The notes beneath the pieces were generated by a model. The model was not told the origin of the DNA. It saw only the letters and a program-made list of their open reading frames with translations, and searched no databases. Both the position numbers and the translations under genes were made by a program. Of a stretch of DNA of 64,000 nucleotides, positions 1 to 9,557 are shown one piece after another. Numbering within the stretch: the stretch's first letter is position 1; each line of letters begins with the position of its first letter. The stretch is from positions 62,001-126,000 of the forward strand of contig NZ_LQQC01000004.1 in the NCBI RefSeq assembly GCF_001584615.1. Direction: 5' to 3'. This stretch comes from Brevibacterium ravenspurgense. Lineage in GTDB: Bacteria; Actinomycetota; Actinomycetes; Actinomycetales; Brevibacteriaceae.

Positions 1-2632
1 CAGCCGCCAGCTGAATGCGGGCCGACAGGAGGTAGCTCTTATCGGTGGTGATCATAATTGGGCGGATTTCAATGCTGCGGATGACGGGGAACTCGTCAAC
101 CAGCGCCGCCAGGCGCAGCAGGATCTCTTCGGCCGGTTCGACGTTGGCCACCGGCAGGCCCTTGTAGCCGAACAGACGAGGTGAGGCTCCCGGAGTGCGC
201 ACCATGTTGCGGGCATCGAGGTCGGTCAGGGGAGCGACCCGGTGGGCAACATCGTCCAGCAGCTCGGTGGAGTCACCGGCAAGGGAGAACGACACCATGG
301 GCCCCAGCAGCGGGTCCTCGCCGGCGCGGATGACGCACCCGACACCCGCCGGCGCCATCGCCTGCACGTCGATGCGGCGGTCGTCATCGTCATCGAGCGA
401 TTGCGCGATGACCTCGGCGATGCCGTTCCAGTCGCCCACGAGCTCCGCCTCGTTCTGAATGGCAAGGCGCACCCCGCCGAACTCAAAGCGGTGACGCAGC
501 TTCCTGTGGACAGCCTTCAGCGCTACCGGATAGCCGATCTTCGCGGCGGCCGCCTTGGCCTCTTCGACAGTCGAGGTGGATATATAGGGCAGCACGTCGA
601 TGCCGTAGGCGCCCAGAAGAGCGTGCGCGGCCTCATCAGTCATGGTCACCCTGGGCGAATCGGCTTCCGCCAGGCTGCTTTCGATGATCCGGCGGGCTTC
701 GCGAACCTTCAGGTCTGTGAAGATCGGGTAGTGGCCGTGATCGGACTTCTTGTACACCGCGTACTCGGTTGCCCGGGCAAGCGCCCACACGGCAGCTTCG
801 GGACCGCCGTAGGACGGGACGACGTGCTTGGTGCGCTCGCCGTCGGCAGACCGGGTGTAGGACGTGAGCATTTCGTCCTTGCCGTACACCCCGAGGAAGC
901 ACGCGACCGTGGTCTTGCCCGACTGGGCTGCTGCATCCGCAATGGCCTGCGCCATCTGGGATGACGAAACACTGGGGGAAGGCGTGATGATGACGACAAC
1001 CGAATGCACGTGCGGGTTGGCGTACACCTGCCGCAGCTGAGCTTCGAAGTCATCGACCGTGGCCTCCGGGTGCATGGACACCGGGGCGGTGCCGAGCTTC
1101 AGCCCTTCTGCGCGCACACACTGTTCGACAAGTGTTGACAGCGCTGCGGAGTTGCCCACAATGCCCACGCGCTTGCCGTCCGGCAGCGGCTGCGTGTCGA
1201 ACACCTGCGCAATGTCGTACATCTGGCTGACCGAGCGGGCGCGAATAACACCCGCCTGCGCAAGAACCTGATCCATGGCGCTGGCAGACAGGGACGACAC
1301 GCGCACCGCGTGACCCGGCGGGAGCTCACCTCCGGTGAGATCGGACTTGATGACGATGACGGGCTTATTGCGGGTGACCCTGCGGGCAATACGCGAGAAC
1401 TTTCGCGGATTGCCGATCGATTCGAGGTACAGGCACACGACGTTCGTGGCGGGATCTTCCTGCCAGTACTGCATCATGTCGTTGCCCGACAAGTCCGCAC
1501 GGTTGCCGGCAGACACAAAAGTCGAAATGCCGATGCCGCGCTCGCGGGCAGCCGCCAGCATTGCCGTGCCCAGAGCACCCGACTGGCTGAACACGCCCAC
1601 GTGGCCGGGATCGGGCAGGAACGGCGACAGTGAAGCGTTGAGGTCAACTTCGGGGTCGGAGTTGAGAACACCAAAGGAGTTTGGGCCGATCAGGCGCATG
1701 CCCCACGTGCGGGCGGTGGTGAGCACCTGCTCCTGCAGTCGCGCACCCTCTTCTGAAGTCTCCGCAAAACCAGAGGAGACCACGACAACGCCCTTGACGC
1801 CTCGTTCCGCGCAGTCGCGGACAACCTGGGGGACAGAGACAGCAGGGACCGCGATGACGGCGACATCGATGTCGCCCTCAATCTGATCCAAGCTCGACAC
1901 GGTGGGCAGGCCCGCAACCTCGGAAGCCTCCGGGTGGACGATGTTGAGCCGACCCCGGAAGCCGCCGGCAGTCAGATTGCGCAGCAGCAGATTGCCGATC
2001 GACGCACGGCTGCGCGAAGCCCCGAATACAACAATCGATTCGGGGTGCAGAATGCCGCGCACCGACAGGGCCTCAGCACGATGCTCACGCGATGCCAGCA
2101 CCTGCCGGGACTTCTCCGTGGGGTCGATGTCGAAAGCAACAGCCACAACCCCGTCATCGAATTCGCGGGTGACCTCGTAGCCGGCGGCGGCGAACACCTG
2201 CAGCATGGGACGGTTCTGCGGCAGAACCTCGGCAACAAAACGGTCAATGCCCATTTCGCGGGCCGCAGCGGCCAGGTGCTCCAGAAGAATTGAGCCGATG
2301 CCGCGGCCCTGGTGCGCATCCGCAATGTTGAACGCCACCTCGGCAGAGTTCTCATCCAGCCGGTCGTAGCGGCCGATGCCGATGATCTCGTCGCGGATCG
2401 TCATGACAAAGGCAACGCGGTCGCGGTAGTCGACGTTGACGAACCGCTCGAGGTCCTTGTCTGGGATCTGCTTGATCGGGGCGAAGAACCGCATGTAGAT
2501 GGATTCGGCTGACTGCTTCGAGTGCATAGCCTGCACACCGTCGGCATCACTTTGAAGAATGGGGCGCAGACGCGCCGTCGCACCATCGCGGAGGACAACG
2601 TCGGCTTCCCAAGACTGTGGATAGGCGCTCAT
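1..2632 (-). CDS. GNAT acetyltransferase / NDP-forming acyl-CoA synthetase fusion (3' end outside window)
   Basis: I translated this reading frame by hand; it starts with ATG at 2632 and is still open at base 1, so about 877 residues are visible and the C-terminus is missing. Residues 1-170 look like a GNAT acetyltransferase (the acetyl-CoA loop reads HQGRGIGSILLEHL). A CoA-binding Rossmann domain follows (VVFGASRSRASIGN), then succinyl-CoA-ligase-like domains and an ATP-grasp segment. The family includes Pat-type protein lysine acetyltransferases, which act on acyl-CoA synthetases. The usual catalytic histidine motif (SHTGA/SHTAA) of ADP-forming synthetases reads VSSLSA here, so the synthetase half is probably a sensor and not an enzyme. 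TAAGCT at 2640-2645 lies seven bases before the ATG, which suggests a leaderless mRNA. The gene is divergent from DUF5998. Confidence 0.88.
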   Translation of the reverse strand, partial: MSAYPQSWEADVVLRDGATARLRPILQSDADGVQAMHSKQSAESIYMRFFAPIKQIPDKDLERFVNVDYRDRVAFVMTIRDEIIGIGRYDRLDENSAEVAFNIADAHQGRGIGSILLEHLAAAAREMGIDRFVAEVLPQNRPMLQVFAAAGYEVTREFDDGVVAVAFDIDPTEKSRQVLASREHRAEALSVRGILHPESIVVFGASRSRASIGNLLLRNLTAGGFRGRLNIVHPEASEVAGLPTVSSLDQIEGDIDVAVIAVPAVSVPQVVRDCAERGVKGVVVVSSGFAETSEEGARLQEQVLTTARTWGMRLIGPNSFGVLNSDPEVDLNASLSPFLPDPGHVGVFSQSGALGTAMLAAARERGIGISTFVSAGNRADLSGNDMMQYWQEDPATNVVCLYLESIGNPRKFSRIARRVTRNKPVIVIKSDLTGGELPPGHAVRVSSLSASAMDQVLAQAGVIRARSVSQMYDIAQVFDTQPLPDGKRVGIVGNSAALSTLVEQCVRAEGLKLGTAPVSMHPEATVDDFEAQLRQVYANPHVHSVVVIITPSPSVSSSQMAQAIADAAAQSGKTTVACFLGVYGKDEMLTSYTRSADGERTKHVVPSYGGPEAAVWALARATEYAVYKKSDHGHYPIFTDLKVREARRIIESSLAEADSPRVTMTDEAAHALLGAYGIDVLPYISTSTVEEAKAAAAKIGYPVALKAVHRKLRHRFEFGGVRLAIQNEAELVGDWNGIAEVIAQSLDDDDDRRIDVQAMAPAGVGCVIRAGEDPLLGPMVSFSLAGDSTELLDDVAHRVAPLTDLDARNMVRTPGASPRLFGYKGLPVANVEPAEEILLRLAALVDEFPVIRSIEIRPIMITTDKSYLLSARIQLAA

Positions 2633-2702
2633 ACCACCCAGCTTATGCCCCGCGGGGGCTCCCGCCTAGCCCTACGCGCGGGCGGCAGTAGACAATGGTG
2701 CA

Positions 2703-3290
2703 ATGGACCTTCCACAGCGACTCATCGCCGACATCCAAGACGCCGGCTACTACCCGCAGATAGCAGCGACTGCAATAGCGGAAGCCCTGCTGGACGAACC
2801 CGTGCTCGACCACCTGGTCTACACCGACACGCACATGGACCTCGACACCATCCACCGGCTGGTGAGCGTCTTCGTGCTCACGCCCACCCGACTGGTGCTT
2901 GCGCGCGTTGACGACGAACCACATCCCGAACCGGGGTGGAGCGAACCGCGTGCCCTGTGCAGCACAGAAGAAGTGGAACTCGGCAAGCTCGCGGCCCCGG
3001 CAATCTTCGCCACCTACGCTGATCCCGCCCACTACCGCCCCGGTGACAGCCCTGTGGAAGTGCAGCTCATCATGTCCTGGGGTGCACGCAGTCGCCTGGA
3101 GGTGTTCCCCGAAAACTGCGGCAACCCCGACTGCGATGTCGACCACGGTTTCAGCGGCGGCACGTTCAGCGAAGACGTCGCCCTGCGCGTATCCGCCCAG
3201 GCCGAAGGCCAGCAGGCCGTCGATGCGACCGTCAGCTTCGCGAACACACTGCGCCGGGTCATCCACGCCGCACGCACCCAGCGCCGATAA
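2703..3290 (+). CDS. DUF5998 family protein
   Basis: This 195-residue soluble protein matches the actinobacterial DUF5998 family as I remember it; no biochemical role is established. No signal peptide or membrane segment is visible. A cysteine-histidine cluster near residue 142 (CGNPDCDVDHG) could bind a metal, which is inference. It lies between the GNAT/synthetase fusion and the phosphodiesterase gene. The hexamer GACAAT at 2691-2696 ends six bases before the ATG, so the transcript is probably leaderless. Some databases call this family phosphodiesterase, but I see no phosphodiesterase motif and think that label is borrowed from its neighbour. Confidence 0.8.
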   Translation: MDLPQRLIADIQDAGYYPQIAATAIAEALLDEPVLDHLVYTDTHMDLDTIHRLVSVFVLTPTRLVLARVDDEPHPEPGWSEPRALCSTEEVELGKLAAPAIFATYADPAHYRPGDSPVEVQLIMSWGARSRLEVFPENCGNPDCDVDHGFSGGTFSEDVALRVSAQAEGQQAVDATVSFANTLRRVIHAARTQRR

Positions 3291-3380
3291 ACCCAACATC
3301 CCGCCCAGGCCGCACGGCAGTGCGGAACCGGGCCTCCGCCTCGTCAGAGAAATCCCGTACGCAACGTCAGAAAGCCCAGC

Positions 3381-4544
3381 GTGACACACCAGTTTCAGCC
3401 GCCGGACTACGCGAACAGCCCGCTGCTGTCGGACATCGTTCCGGCAGCGGCCGCCGCACTCGATGCCCAGAGTGTGCTGTCAGCCGATCAGCGACTGCGC
3501 ACCGAGCGGATTCTCAGCGGCAGTGCGGCCGAAGCTCGCGTTGTGGTTGTCGTGCTCATCGACGGCATGGGGCTTGAACTGCTGCGCGCCCGGAAGGCCT
3601 ACACGCCGTTTCTGCGTTCCGTCGGCCAGCACCTGAGGGCCGGCAGTGCGGGCTTTCCGTCGACCACCGCGAACTCGCTGTCCTCGCTCGGTACGGGAAT
3701 GCTGCCCGGTGGGCACGGAATCATGGGCTACAAACTCCTCGACCCCGAAAGCGGCGAGGTGTTCAATCAGCTGACAGGTTCGAGCGAAGTCGACCCCAGC
3801 CGGTGGGTGCCGGACACCACGCTGTTCGAGAGGCTGACCGCCGCCGGTCTTGACGTCGTGCAGCTGGGCGAACCGAAGTTCAGCCGCGGCGGACTCAATG
3901 CGGCAACCCTGCGCGGGGGTCGCTTCCGCGGCTCTGACTCCTGGGAGCAGCGGGTGCGTCACGCACACGAAGAAATGCGCGCTCCCGGCCGCCGGCTCGT
4001 CTACTTCTACTGGGGCAAACTCGACAAAACCGGACACCAGGCCGGCTGGAACTCCGACCAGTGGATCGAACAGCTCGAACAGGTCGACCAGATGCTCAGC
4101 GGCCTCGCGGCAGCGCTCGGGCCGGACATGACAATGATCATCACCGCTGATCACGGCATGGTCGATGTCGCCCACGACAACCGCATTGACCTGGCCGAAC
4201 ACCCTGAGCTGGCGGCGGGATTGACAGCCGTCGGGGGAGAGCCCCGGGCGGCACACCTCTACACCCGCGACGGCGCTCGCGACGACACAGCGGAAGCCCT
4301 CCGCGCTCAGCTGGCCGGCAGGGGACGCGTCATGACCCGTACCGAAGCCATTCGCGAAGGCTGGTTCGGGCAAGTCGCCGATGCCTTCCGCGCCCGCATC
4401 GGCGACCTCGTGGTGGTGTGTGACGAAACAACCGCCATTGTCGATTCGCGCAATGATTCGCCTTCGGCTCTGAGCCTGCTGGGCCACCACGGGGGAGTGA
4501 GCTCAGCCGAGCTCACCATCCCGCTGCTCGTTCTGCACGGCTGA
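3381..4544 (+). CDS. Nucleotide pyrophosphatase/phosphodiesterase-like protein (alkaline phosphatase superfamily)
   Basis: This 387-residue protein has the metal and nucleophile pattern of the nucleotide pyrophosphatase/phosphodiesterase branch: D61 in LIDGMG, T95/T96 in FPSTTANSL, D215 and H219 in KLDKTGH, D257-H258 in ADHGMVD, and a late histidine in LLGHHGG. It should therefore be a two-metal phosphodiester or pyrophosphate hydrolase; the substrate cannot be read from sequence. I see no secretion signal. The GTG at 3381 is the first good start after DUF5998, but the ribosome site is weak and later starts are possible. Its last 42 bases overlap the end of the opposing GtrA gene. Confidence 0.85.
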   Translation: MTHQFQPPDYANSPLLSDIVPAAAAALDAQSVLSADQRLRTERILSGSAAEARVVVVVLIDGMGLELLRARKAYTPFLRSVGQHLRAGSAGFPSTTANSLSSLGTGMLPGGHGIMGYKLLDPESGEVFNQLTGSSEVDPSRWVPDTTLFERLTAAGLDVVQLGEPKFSRGGLNAATLRGGRFRGSDSWEQRVRHAHEEMRAPGRRLVYFYWGKLDKTGHQAGWNSDQWIEQLEQVDQMLSGLAAALGPDMTMIITADHGMVDVAHDNRIDLAEHPELAAGLTAVGGEPRAAHLYTRDGARDDTAEALRAQLAGRGRVMTRTEAIREGWFGQVADAFRARIGDLVVVCDETTAIVDSRNDSPSALSLLGHHGGVSSAELTIPLLVLHG

Positions 4545-5051
4545 GTCTGCTTTTTGGGCTGAGTCTGATTCTGGGGCAGGTGCCGGGTTGCCGAAATCTG
4601 ACGAGGTGTCTGTCAGGACCTCGCGCCTGTGCGACTTTCCGCGGTACAGCCAGGATCGGTAGGCGAAGTACCGCATGATGTTGCCCAGCAGCAGTCCGAT
4701 GACATTGCCGGATATGTTGTCGGCCAGCAGCGATGTGAAGCCCAGAACATCGTGGGAGACCCAGAGGGTGAGAAGCGCGATGCCCATCCCCGCGGCATTG
4801 ACGGCGAAGAACAGGATGCCCTCAAAAGCGGGCCGGTAGCGCGACTCCTGGTCGGCAAAGGTCCAGCGCCGCGACCCGATCCATGAAACAGCTGTTGCAC
4901 ACAGAACCGCCACGGTCTTCGACCACACGGGGTGGCCCTGCAGGACAGTCAGCATGAGCAGGTTGAAAACGCTGACGTCGACGAAGAATGCGACAGTCCC
5001 GACCACCGTGAAGCGGCCGATTTTGACGAGTTCGCGTCTCTTCTTGCCCAC
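4503..5051 (-). CDS. GtrA family membrane protein
   Basis: GtrA-like proteins are small four-helix membrane proteins that often help move lipid-linked sugars for cell-wall or surface polysaccharide glycosylation. This one is 182 residues from GTG 5051, has the IGRFTVVGTVAFFVD start typical of the family and four hydrophobic segments, then a polar alanine/glutamate/serine-rich tail of about 40 residues. An upstream GTG at 5096 is in frame, but TATAGT at 5058-5063 lies six bases before GTG 5051, so I chose the shorter leaderless start. A GtrA gene beside purK is also found in M. tuberculosis (Rv3277). The 3' end overlaps the phosphodiesterase gene tail to tail. Confidence 0.85.
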   Translation of the reverse strand: MGKKRRELVKIGRFTVVGTVAFFVDVSVFNLLMLTVLQGHPVWSKTVAVLCATAVSWIGSRRWTFADQESRYRPAFEGILFFAVNAAGMGIALLTLWVSHDVLGFTSLLADNISGNVIGLLLGNIMRYFAYRSWLYRGKSHRREVLTDTSSDFGNPAPAPESDSAQKADSAVQNEQRDGELG

Positions 5052-5148
5052 GCGCCCACTATAGGCAGGCTGCACCCACTGCGGGTTGGTCGACACTGGG
5101 TGCGAGTCACTCAGGGCTTGGTCGGGTGGCGGGCGCTAGAGTGAGGGC

Positions 5149-6297
5149 GTGTCTTTTCCACGTATTGGTGTAATCGGCGGCGGTCAGCTGGCGCGCATGA
5201 TGGCGCCGGCTGCCGAAGCGCTCGGTGTTGCTTTTCATGTTCTGTCGGAGGCAGAAGGGTCTTCTGCCGCGCAGGTTTCCTCTCAGGTGACCGTCGGGGA
5301 CTACAAGGACTTCGACACGCTGCGCGCGTTTGCTGAAACGGTCGACGTCATCACCTTCGACCACGAGCACGTGCCGACTGAGCACCTCGAAGCCCTTGTG
5401 GCAGCCGGTCACAGCGTCCACCCCGGCCCTCACGCGCTCGTCTACGCGCAGGACAAGCTCAAGATGCGCGCCAAAATGGACGAACTCGGCCTGCCCAACC
5501 CCACGTGGCGCGAAGTAACAGACACTGATTCCCTGCAGGCCTTCGGCGATGAGATCGGCTGGCCGATCATCGTGAAAACGCCCCGCGGCGGCTATGACGG
5601 CCACGGGGTCAAGCTCATCAACAGCGCCGACGAAGCCGCCGACTGGTTCGGCAAGGGCCCGCTGCTGGCCGAAGAGGCCGTTGACTTCACCCGCGAACTG
5701 TCCGTCATGGTCGGCCGTTCGCCCATGGGCCAGACCGCCGTGTGGCCGGTTGTGGCAACCCTGCAGGAAGGCGGCATCTGCACTGAGGCCGTCGCACCCG
5801 CTCCCGACCTCGATCCCGCGAAGGCCCAGGCAATCACCGCTGATGTGCTCACGGTCGCCGAATCGCTCGGCGTGACCGGTGTGATGGCGATGGAGATGTT
5901 CGAAACCGCTGACGGCTACATGGTCAACGAACTGGCCATGCGGCCGCACAATACGGGCCATTGGACACAGGACGGCTCAATCACGACCCAGTTCGAACAG
6001 CACCTGCGGGCCATCCTCGATCTCCCGCTGGGTGACCCGGCCCCGAAAGCACCCGTGACGGTCATGGCGAATGTCCTCGGTGCCGACCGCGAAGACCTCT
6101 ACCGGGCCTATCTGCACGTTTTGGCTCACGACCCGCAGGTCAAGGTCCACATGTACGGCAAGGGAGTGCGTCCCGGTCGTAAGCTCGGACACGTCAACAT
6201 CAGCGGTGACAACGTCGAATCGGTTCTGGCACGCGCCCGCCACGCGGCGCACTTCATTGCCGGAACTGACACCAACCCGCACCCTGACCTGCCCTGA
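5149..6297 (+). CDS. purK: N5-carboxyaminoimidazole ribonucleotide synthase
   Basis: PurK joins ATP, bicarbonate and aminoimidazole ribonucleotide to make N5-CAIR in purine synthesis. The 382-residue protein opens with the dinucleotide-like loop [11 protein letters not shown] and carries an ATP-grasp body ([15 protein letters not shown], then [14 protein letters not shown]), which is diagnostic. Length is normal. GTG 5149 is preceded by TAGAGT at 5137-5142 with a six-base gap, pointing to a leaderless start. purE follows 14 bases later, so the two successive steps are made from one transcript. Confidence 0.97.
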   Translation: MSFPRIGVIGGGQLARMMAPAAEALGVAFHVLSEAEGSSAAQVSSQVTVGDYKDFDTLRAFAETVDVITFDHEHVPTEHLEALVAAGHSVHPGPHALVYAQDKLKMRAKMDELGLPNPTWREVTDTDSLQAFGDEIGWPIIVKTPRGGYDGHGVKLINSADEAADWFGKGPLLAEEAVDFTRELSVMVGRSPMGQTAVWPVVATLQEGGICTEAVAPAPDLDPAKAQAITADVLTVAESLGVTGVMAMEMFETADGYMVNELAMRPHNTGHWTQDGSITTQFEQHLRAILDLPLGDPAPKAPVTVMANVLGADREDLYRAYLHVLAHDPQVKVHMYGKGVRPGRKLGHVNISGDNVESVLARARHAAHFIAGTDTNPHPDLP

Positions 6298-6311
6298 GGG
6301 AGGACGCAGAC

Positions 6312-6833
6312 ATGAGCACCAAGCCGAAAGTCGGCATCGTCATGGGGTCCGACTCGGACTGGCCCACCATGAGCGCCGCCGCGGACGTCCTGGAAGAACT
6401 GGGCATCGAGTTTACGGCGGAAGTCGTTTCCGCCCACCGCATGCCCCACGACATGATCGAATGGGGTGCCCGTGCTGACGAGGCGGGGTATTCCGTCATC
6501 ATCGCCGGTGCCGGAGGTGCCGCCCACCTTCCCGGGATGATCGCCTCGGTCACGTCCCTGCCGGTGATCGGCGTTCCGGTGCCGCTGAAGCACCTCGATG
6601 GCATGGACTCACTCCTGTCGATCGTCCAGATGCCCGCCGGTGTGCCGGTGGCGACCGTGTCGATCGGCGGAGCGAAGAACGCGGGCCTGCTGGCCGCCAG
6701 AATCATCGGCGCCGGACGGGATGACGAGTCGGCGGCTCTGCGCGGTCGCCTTGACGACTACCGCCTCGAACTGGGGCGTGCCGCTGAAGAGAAGGGCCGA
6801 GCGCTCAAGCGCCGGCTCGAAGAGCACAGCTGA
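6312..6833 (+). CDS. purE: N5-carboxyaminoimidazole ribonucleotide mutase
   Basis: PurE converts N5-CAIR, the product of PurK, to CAIR. The 173-residue protein has the class I signature [10 protein letters not shown], the substrate loop SAHRMP and the glycine-rich [12 protein letters not shown]. It forms octamers in known members. A good ribosome site (GGGAGGA) precedes the ATG. The C-terminal 25 residues are charged and helical, a common actinobacterial extension. It sits between purK and an acyl-CoA dehydrogenase, the same order as fadE25-purE-purK in M. tuberculosis. Confidence 0.97.
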   Translation: MSTKPKVGIVMGSDSDWPTMSAAADVLEELGIEFTAEVVSAHRMPHDMIEWGARADEAGYSVIIAGAGGAAHLPGMIASVTSLPVIGVPVPLKHLDGMDSLLSIVQMPAGVPVATVSIGGAKNAGLLAARIIGAGRDDESAALRGRLDDYRLELGRAAEEKGRALKRRLEEHS

Positions 6834-6844
6834 AAGGGAAACCA

Positions 6845-7990
6845 ATGTTCGATGTCTACAAGCTGACCGAAGAGCACGAAGAGATCCGCGCTGCGGTGCG
6901 CTCGATCGTCGAAGACAAAATCGTCCCCGCCGCAGCCGAAGTCGACGCTGAGGCGCGCTACCCGCAGGAAGCACACGATGCTCTCGTGGCCACCGACTTC
7001 TTCGCCCCGCACGTGGCCGAAGAATACGGCGGTGTGGGTGCAGACGCCCTGGCAACCTGCATCGTGATCGAAGAGGTGGCCCGCGGCTGCATGTCGTCGT
7101 CCCTCATCCCCGCCGTCAACAAGCTCGGCTCCATGCCGGTGATCCTCGGCGGCGGCGAAGAGATCAAGCAGAAGTACCTGTCGCAGCTGGCACAGGGCCG
7201 CGGATTCTCCTACGGCCTGTCCGAACGCGAAGCAGGCTCCGATACCGCCAGCATGAAGACCCGCGCTAAGCGCGACGGCGACGACTGGGTGCTCAACGGC
7301 GTCAAGACCTGGATCACGAATGCAGGTGTTTCTGACTTCTACACCGTTATGGCCGTCACCGACCCCGAAGGCCCCCGCGGCCGCAACATCACCGCATTCG
7401 TGGTGGAAAAAGACGACGAGGGCTTCACCTTCGGCGAAAAGGAGCGCAAGCTCGGCATCAAGGGCAGCCCCACCCGCGAACTGTTCTTCGAAGACTGCCG
7501 CATCCCCGGCGACCGCATCATCGGCAATGAAGGCGAAGGCCTCAAGATCGCCCTGCGCACCCTCGACCACACCCGTGTGACGATTGCCGCGCAGGCCGTC
7601 GGTGTTGCCCAGGGTGCGCTCGACTACGCGATCGACTACGTCAAGGACCGCAAGCAGTTCGGCAAGTCCGTGTCCGACTTCCAGGCTGTGCAGTTCATGG
7701 TCGCGGACATGGGTATGAAGCTTGAAGCCGCCCGCCAGCTGACCTACGCGGCAGCCGCGAAGTCGGAGCGCGATGACGACGACCTCGGCTTCTTCGGCGC
7801 AGCCGCCAAGGCCTTCGCTTCCGATGTCGCCATGGAGATCACCACCGATGCGGTGCAGCTGCTCGGCGGTGCCGGCTACGTTGTCGACCACCCGGTTGAG
7901 CGCATGATGCGCGATGCGAAGATCACCCAGATCTACGAAGGCACCAACCAGATCCAGCGTCTGGTCATGGGACGCAAGCTGCTGGGCTGA
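6845..7990 (+). CDS. Acyl-CoA dehydrogenase (FadE25-like)
   Basis: This FAD enzyme should make the trans-2,3 double bond in an acyl-CoA, passing electrons to an electron-transfer flavoprotein. The 381-residue length and the order of parts (helical N-domain, beta domain with YGLSEREAGSD and WITNAG, C-terminal helices with QFGKSVSDFQAVQF) are standard. E365 in IYEGTNQIQR is the likely catalytic base. The gene starts 11 bases after purE with the ribosome site AAGGGAAA. The best match by context is M. tuberculosis FadE25 (Rv3274c), but chain-length preference cannot be judged. Confidence 0.94.
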   Translation: MFDVYKLTEEHEEIRAAVRSIVEDKIVPAAAEVDAEARYPQEAHDALVATDFFAPHVAEEYGGVGADALATCIVIEEVARGCMSSSLIPAVNKLGSMPVILGGGEEIKQKYLSQLAQGRGFSYGLSEREAGSDTASMKTRAKRDGDDWVLNGVKTWITNAGVSDFYTVMAVTDPEGPRGRNITAFVVEKDDEGFTFGEKERKLGIKGSPTRELFFEDCRIPGDRIIGNEGEGLKIALRTLDHTRVTIAAQAVGVAQGALDYAIDYVKDRKQFGKSVSDFQAVQFMVADMGMKLEAARQLTYAAAAKSERDDDDLGFFGAAAKAFASDVAMEITTDAVQLLGGAGYVVDHPVERMMRDAKITQIYEGTNQIQRLVMGRKLLG

Positions 7991-8004
7991 AAGACGACAC
8001 CCGC

Positions 8005-9453
8005 ATGAGCCAGCGCAGGCAGCTGCAGTACGCAGACCCCATCCGCAACCCCAAGCGAAGCCCACAGTATGTCCGGGATCGCCGCGGGTGGTGGCTGCTG
8101 CTGTGCTCTGCGCTCGTGCCGGGTTCCGTGCAGAGTGTGCTCGGCGCCCCGCGGAAGTTCACCCGGACGGCGCTGGGCATCACACTCGGCACCTGGGTGC
8201 TGGTGCTGGCGGCCGTCATCATTGCGCTTATCAAACGCAGCTTCCTGTTGACCGTCGGCACCGATCCCTTTCTGTTGATCGTCGTTCTGCTCGTGGTGCT
8301 TGCCGCCGGCATCAACTGGGTTGTGTGTCTGCTGGACACCATGCGGCGCGTGAAGGTCGTCAGCCTCAGCAAGAAGACCCGGCCGAAGTTCTTGGCTGTA
8401 GGTCTGGCTGCCGCCCTCATCGTGGGCCTGGGCACCGCGTGGGGCGGCGTGACGGTCAACGCGCAGCGTTCGCTCATGTCTCAGCTGTTCGCTTCCGGCA
8501 AGCTCAAGAAGCCGGTCGAGGGCCGGTACAACGTGGCTCTGCTCGGCTCTGACGCGGGCAAGGGCCGCGAGGGCATCCGCCCCGACAGCCTCACGGTTGT
8601 GTCGATGGACGCCAAAACCGGAAAATCGGTTGTCATCGGCATTCCCCGCAACACCCAGAACGTGCCGTTCCCCAAGTCTTCGCCCATGCACAAGCACTTC
8701 CCGCAGGGCTACAACTGCGGCAATGACTGCCTCATCAACGCCGTCTATCAGGAAGCGGAAAAACACGCCGACGAATACGAGGGCGATGTTCCCGCTGGAG
8801 TGCAGGGCACGGTTGAAGCCCTCGAAGGCGTGACTGGCCTCGACATCCAGTTCTACGCGATGATCGACCTCAAGGGCTTCGAACAGCTCATTGACGCCAT
8901 GGGCGGCATTCGGCTGAATTCGGAAGTGCGCGTGCCCATCTCGAGGCCCATCAACCCGGCCACCGGCAAGCACTATCCGCCGAAGGAATGGATTGAACCG
9001 GGGCAGAACATCAAAATGGATGGTCGCACAGCCCTGTGGTACGGCCGTTCCCGCGAATTCTCCTCTGACTACGAGCGCATGGTCCGCCAGCGCTGCGTGC
9101 AGGAAGCCATGCTGCGGCAGATGGATCCGGCGACCCTTATGACGCGCTTTACGAAACTCGCCGCGGCCGCACCGGATGTCATTTCAACCGACGTTCCGCA
9201 GCGGCAGGCCGACGACTTCATCAACCTGGGCATGAAGGCGAAATCGCAGAAGATGCTCTCGGTTGAGCTCACCCCGCCGCAGGTCACACCTTCCCATCCG
9301 GACTTCACAGTGACCAAGAAGCTGGTCCAAGAGGGAATCGAGAAGTCCAAGCAAGAGGACAAGCAGGCATCAGCGGGGCTGTTCGCGCCCGCACCGGCGC
9401 ACGCGGCTGAAAAGAAGCCCAAGGCCAGCTCCATCTGCTCGGTTCCCAAGTGA
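8005..9453 (+). CDS. LytR-CpsA-Psr (LCP) family glycopolymer ligase
   Basis: LCP proteins attach teichoic acids, arabinogalactan or other glycopolymers from a lipid carrier to peptidoglycan outside the membrane. The 482-residue protein has about three hydrophobic segments between residues 30 and 150, then an extracellular LCP domain with NVALLGSDAG, RPDSLTVVSMDAKTG and VIGIPRNTQ, and the later arginine motif GRTALWYGRSREFSSDYERM. Cysteine pairs (NCGNDC and two more) may form disulfides. A lysine-rich, alanine/proline-rich tail ends in SSICSVPK. The gene is 14 bases behind the acyl-CoA dehydrogenase and probably shares its transcript. Confidence 0.93.
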   Translation: MSQRRQLQYADPIRNPKRSPQYVRDRRGWWLLLCSALVPGSVQSVLGAPRKFTRTALGITLGTWVLVLAAVIIALIKRSFLLTVGTDPFLLIVVLLVVLAAGINWVVCLLDTMRRVKVVSLSKKTRPKFLAVGLAAALIVGLGTAWGGVTVNAQRSLMSQLFASGKLKKPVEGRYNVALLGSDAGKGREGIRPDSLTVVSMDAKTGKSVVIGIPRNTQNVPFPKSSPMHKHFPQGYNCGNDCLINAVYQEAEKHADEYEGDVPAGVQGTVEALEGVTGLDIQFYAMIDLKGFEQLIDAMGGIRLNSEVRVPISRPINPATGKHYPPKEWIEPGQNIKMDGRTALWYGRSREFSSDYERMVRQRCVQEAMLRQMDPATLMTRFTKLAAAAPDVISTDVPQRQADDFINLGMKAKSQKMLSVELTPPQVTPSHPDFTVTKKLVQEGIEKSKQEDKQASAGLFAPAPAHAAEKKPKASSICSVPK

Positions 9454-9557
9454 TTTCGGTGAATGTAACCTCCTCTTCACCTTGATGTCGCCTTCTGCGG
9501 CCATAGCGTTCACAGTGGACTCCTACGGTAGCCGGACGCTAAGGTTGCAAGGAGACG

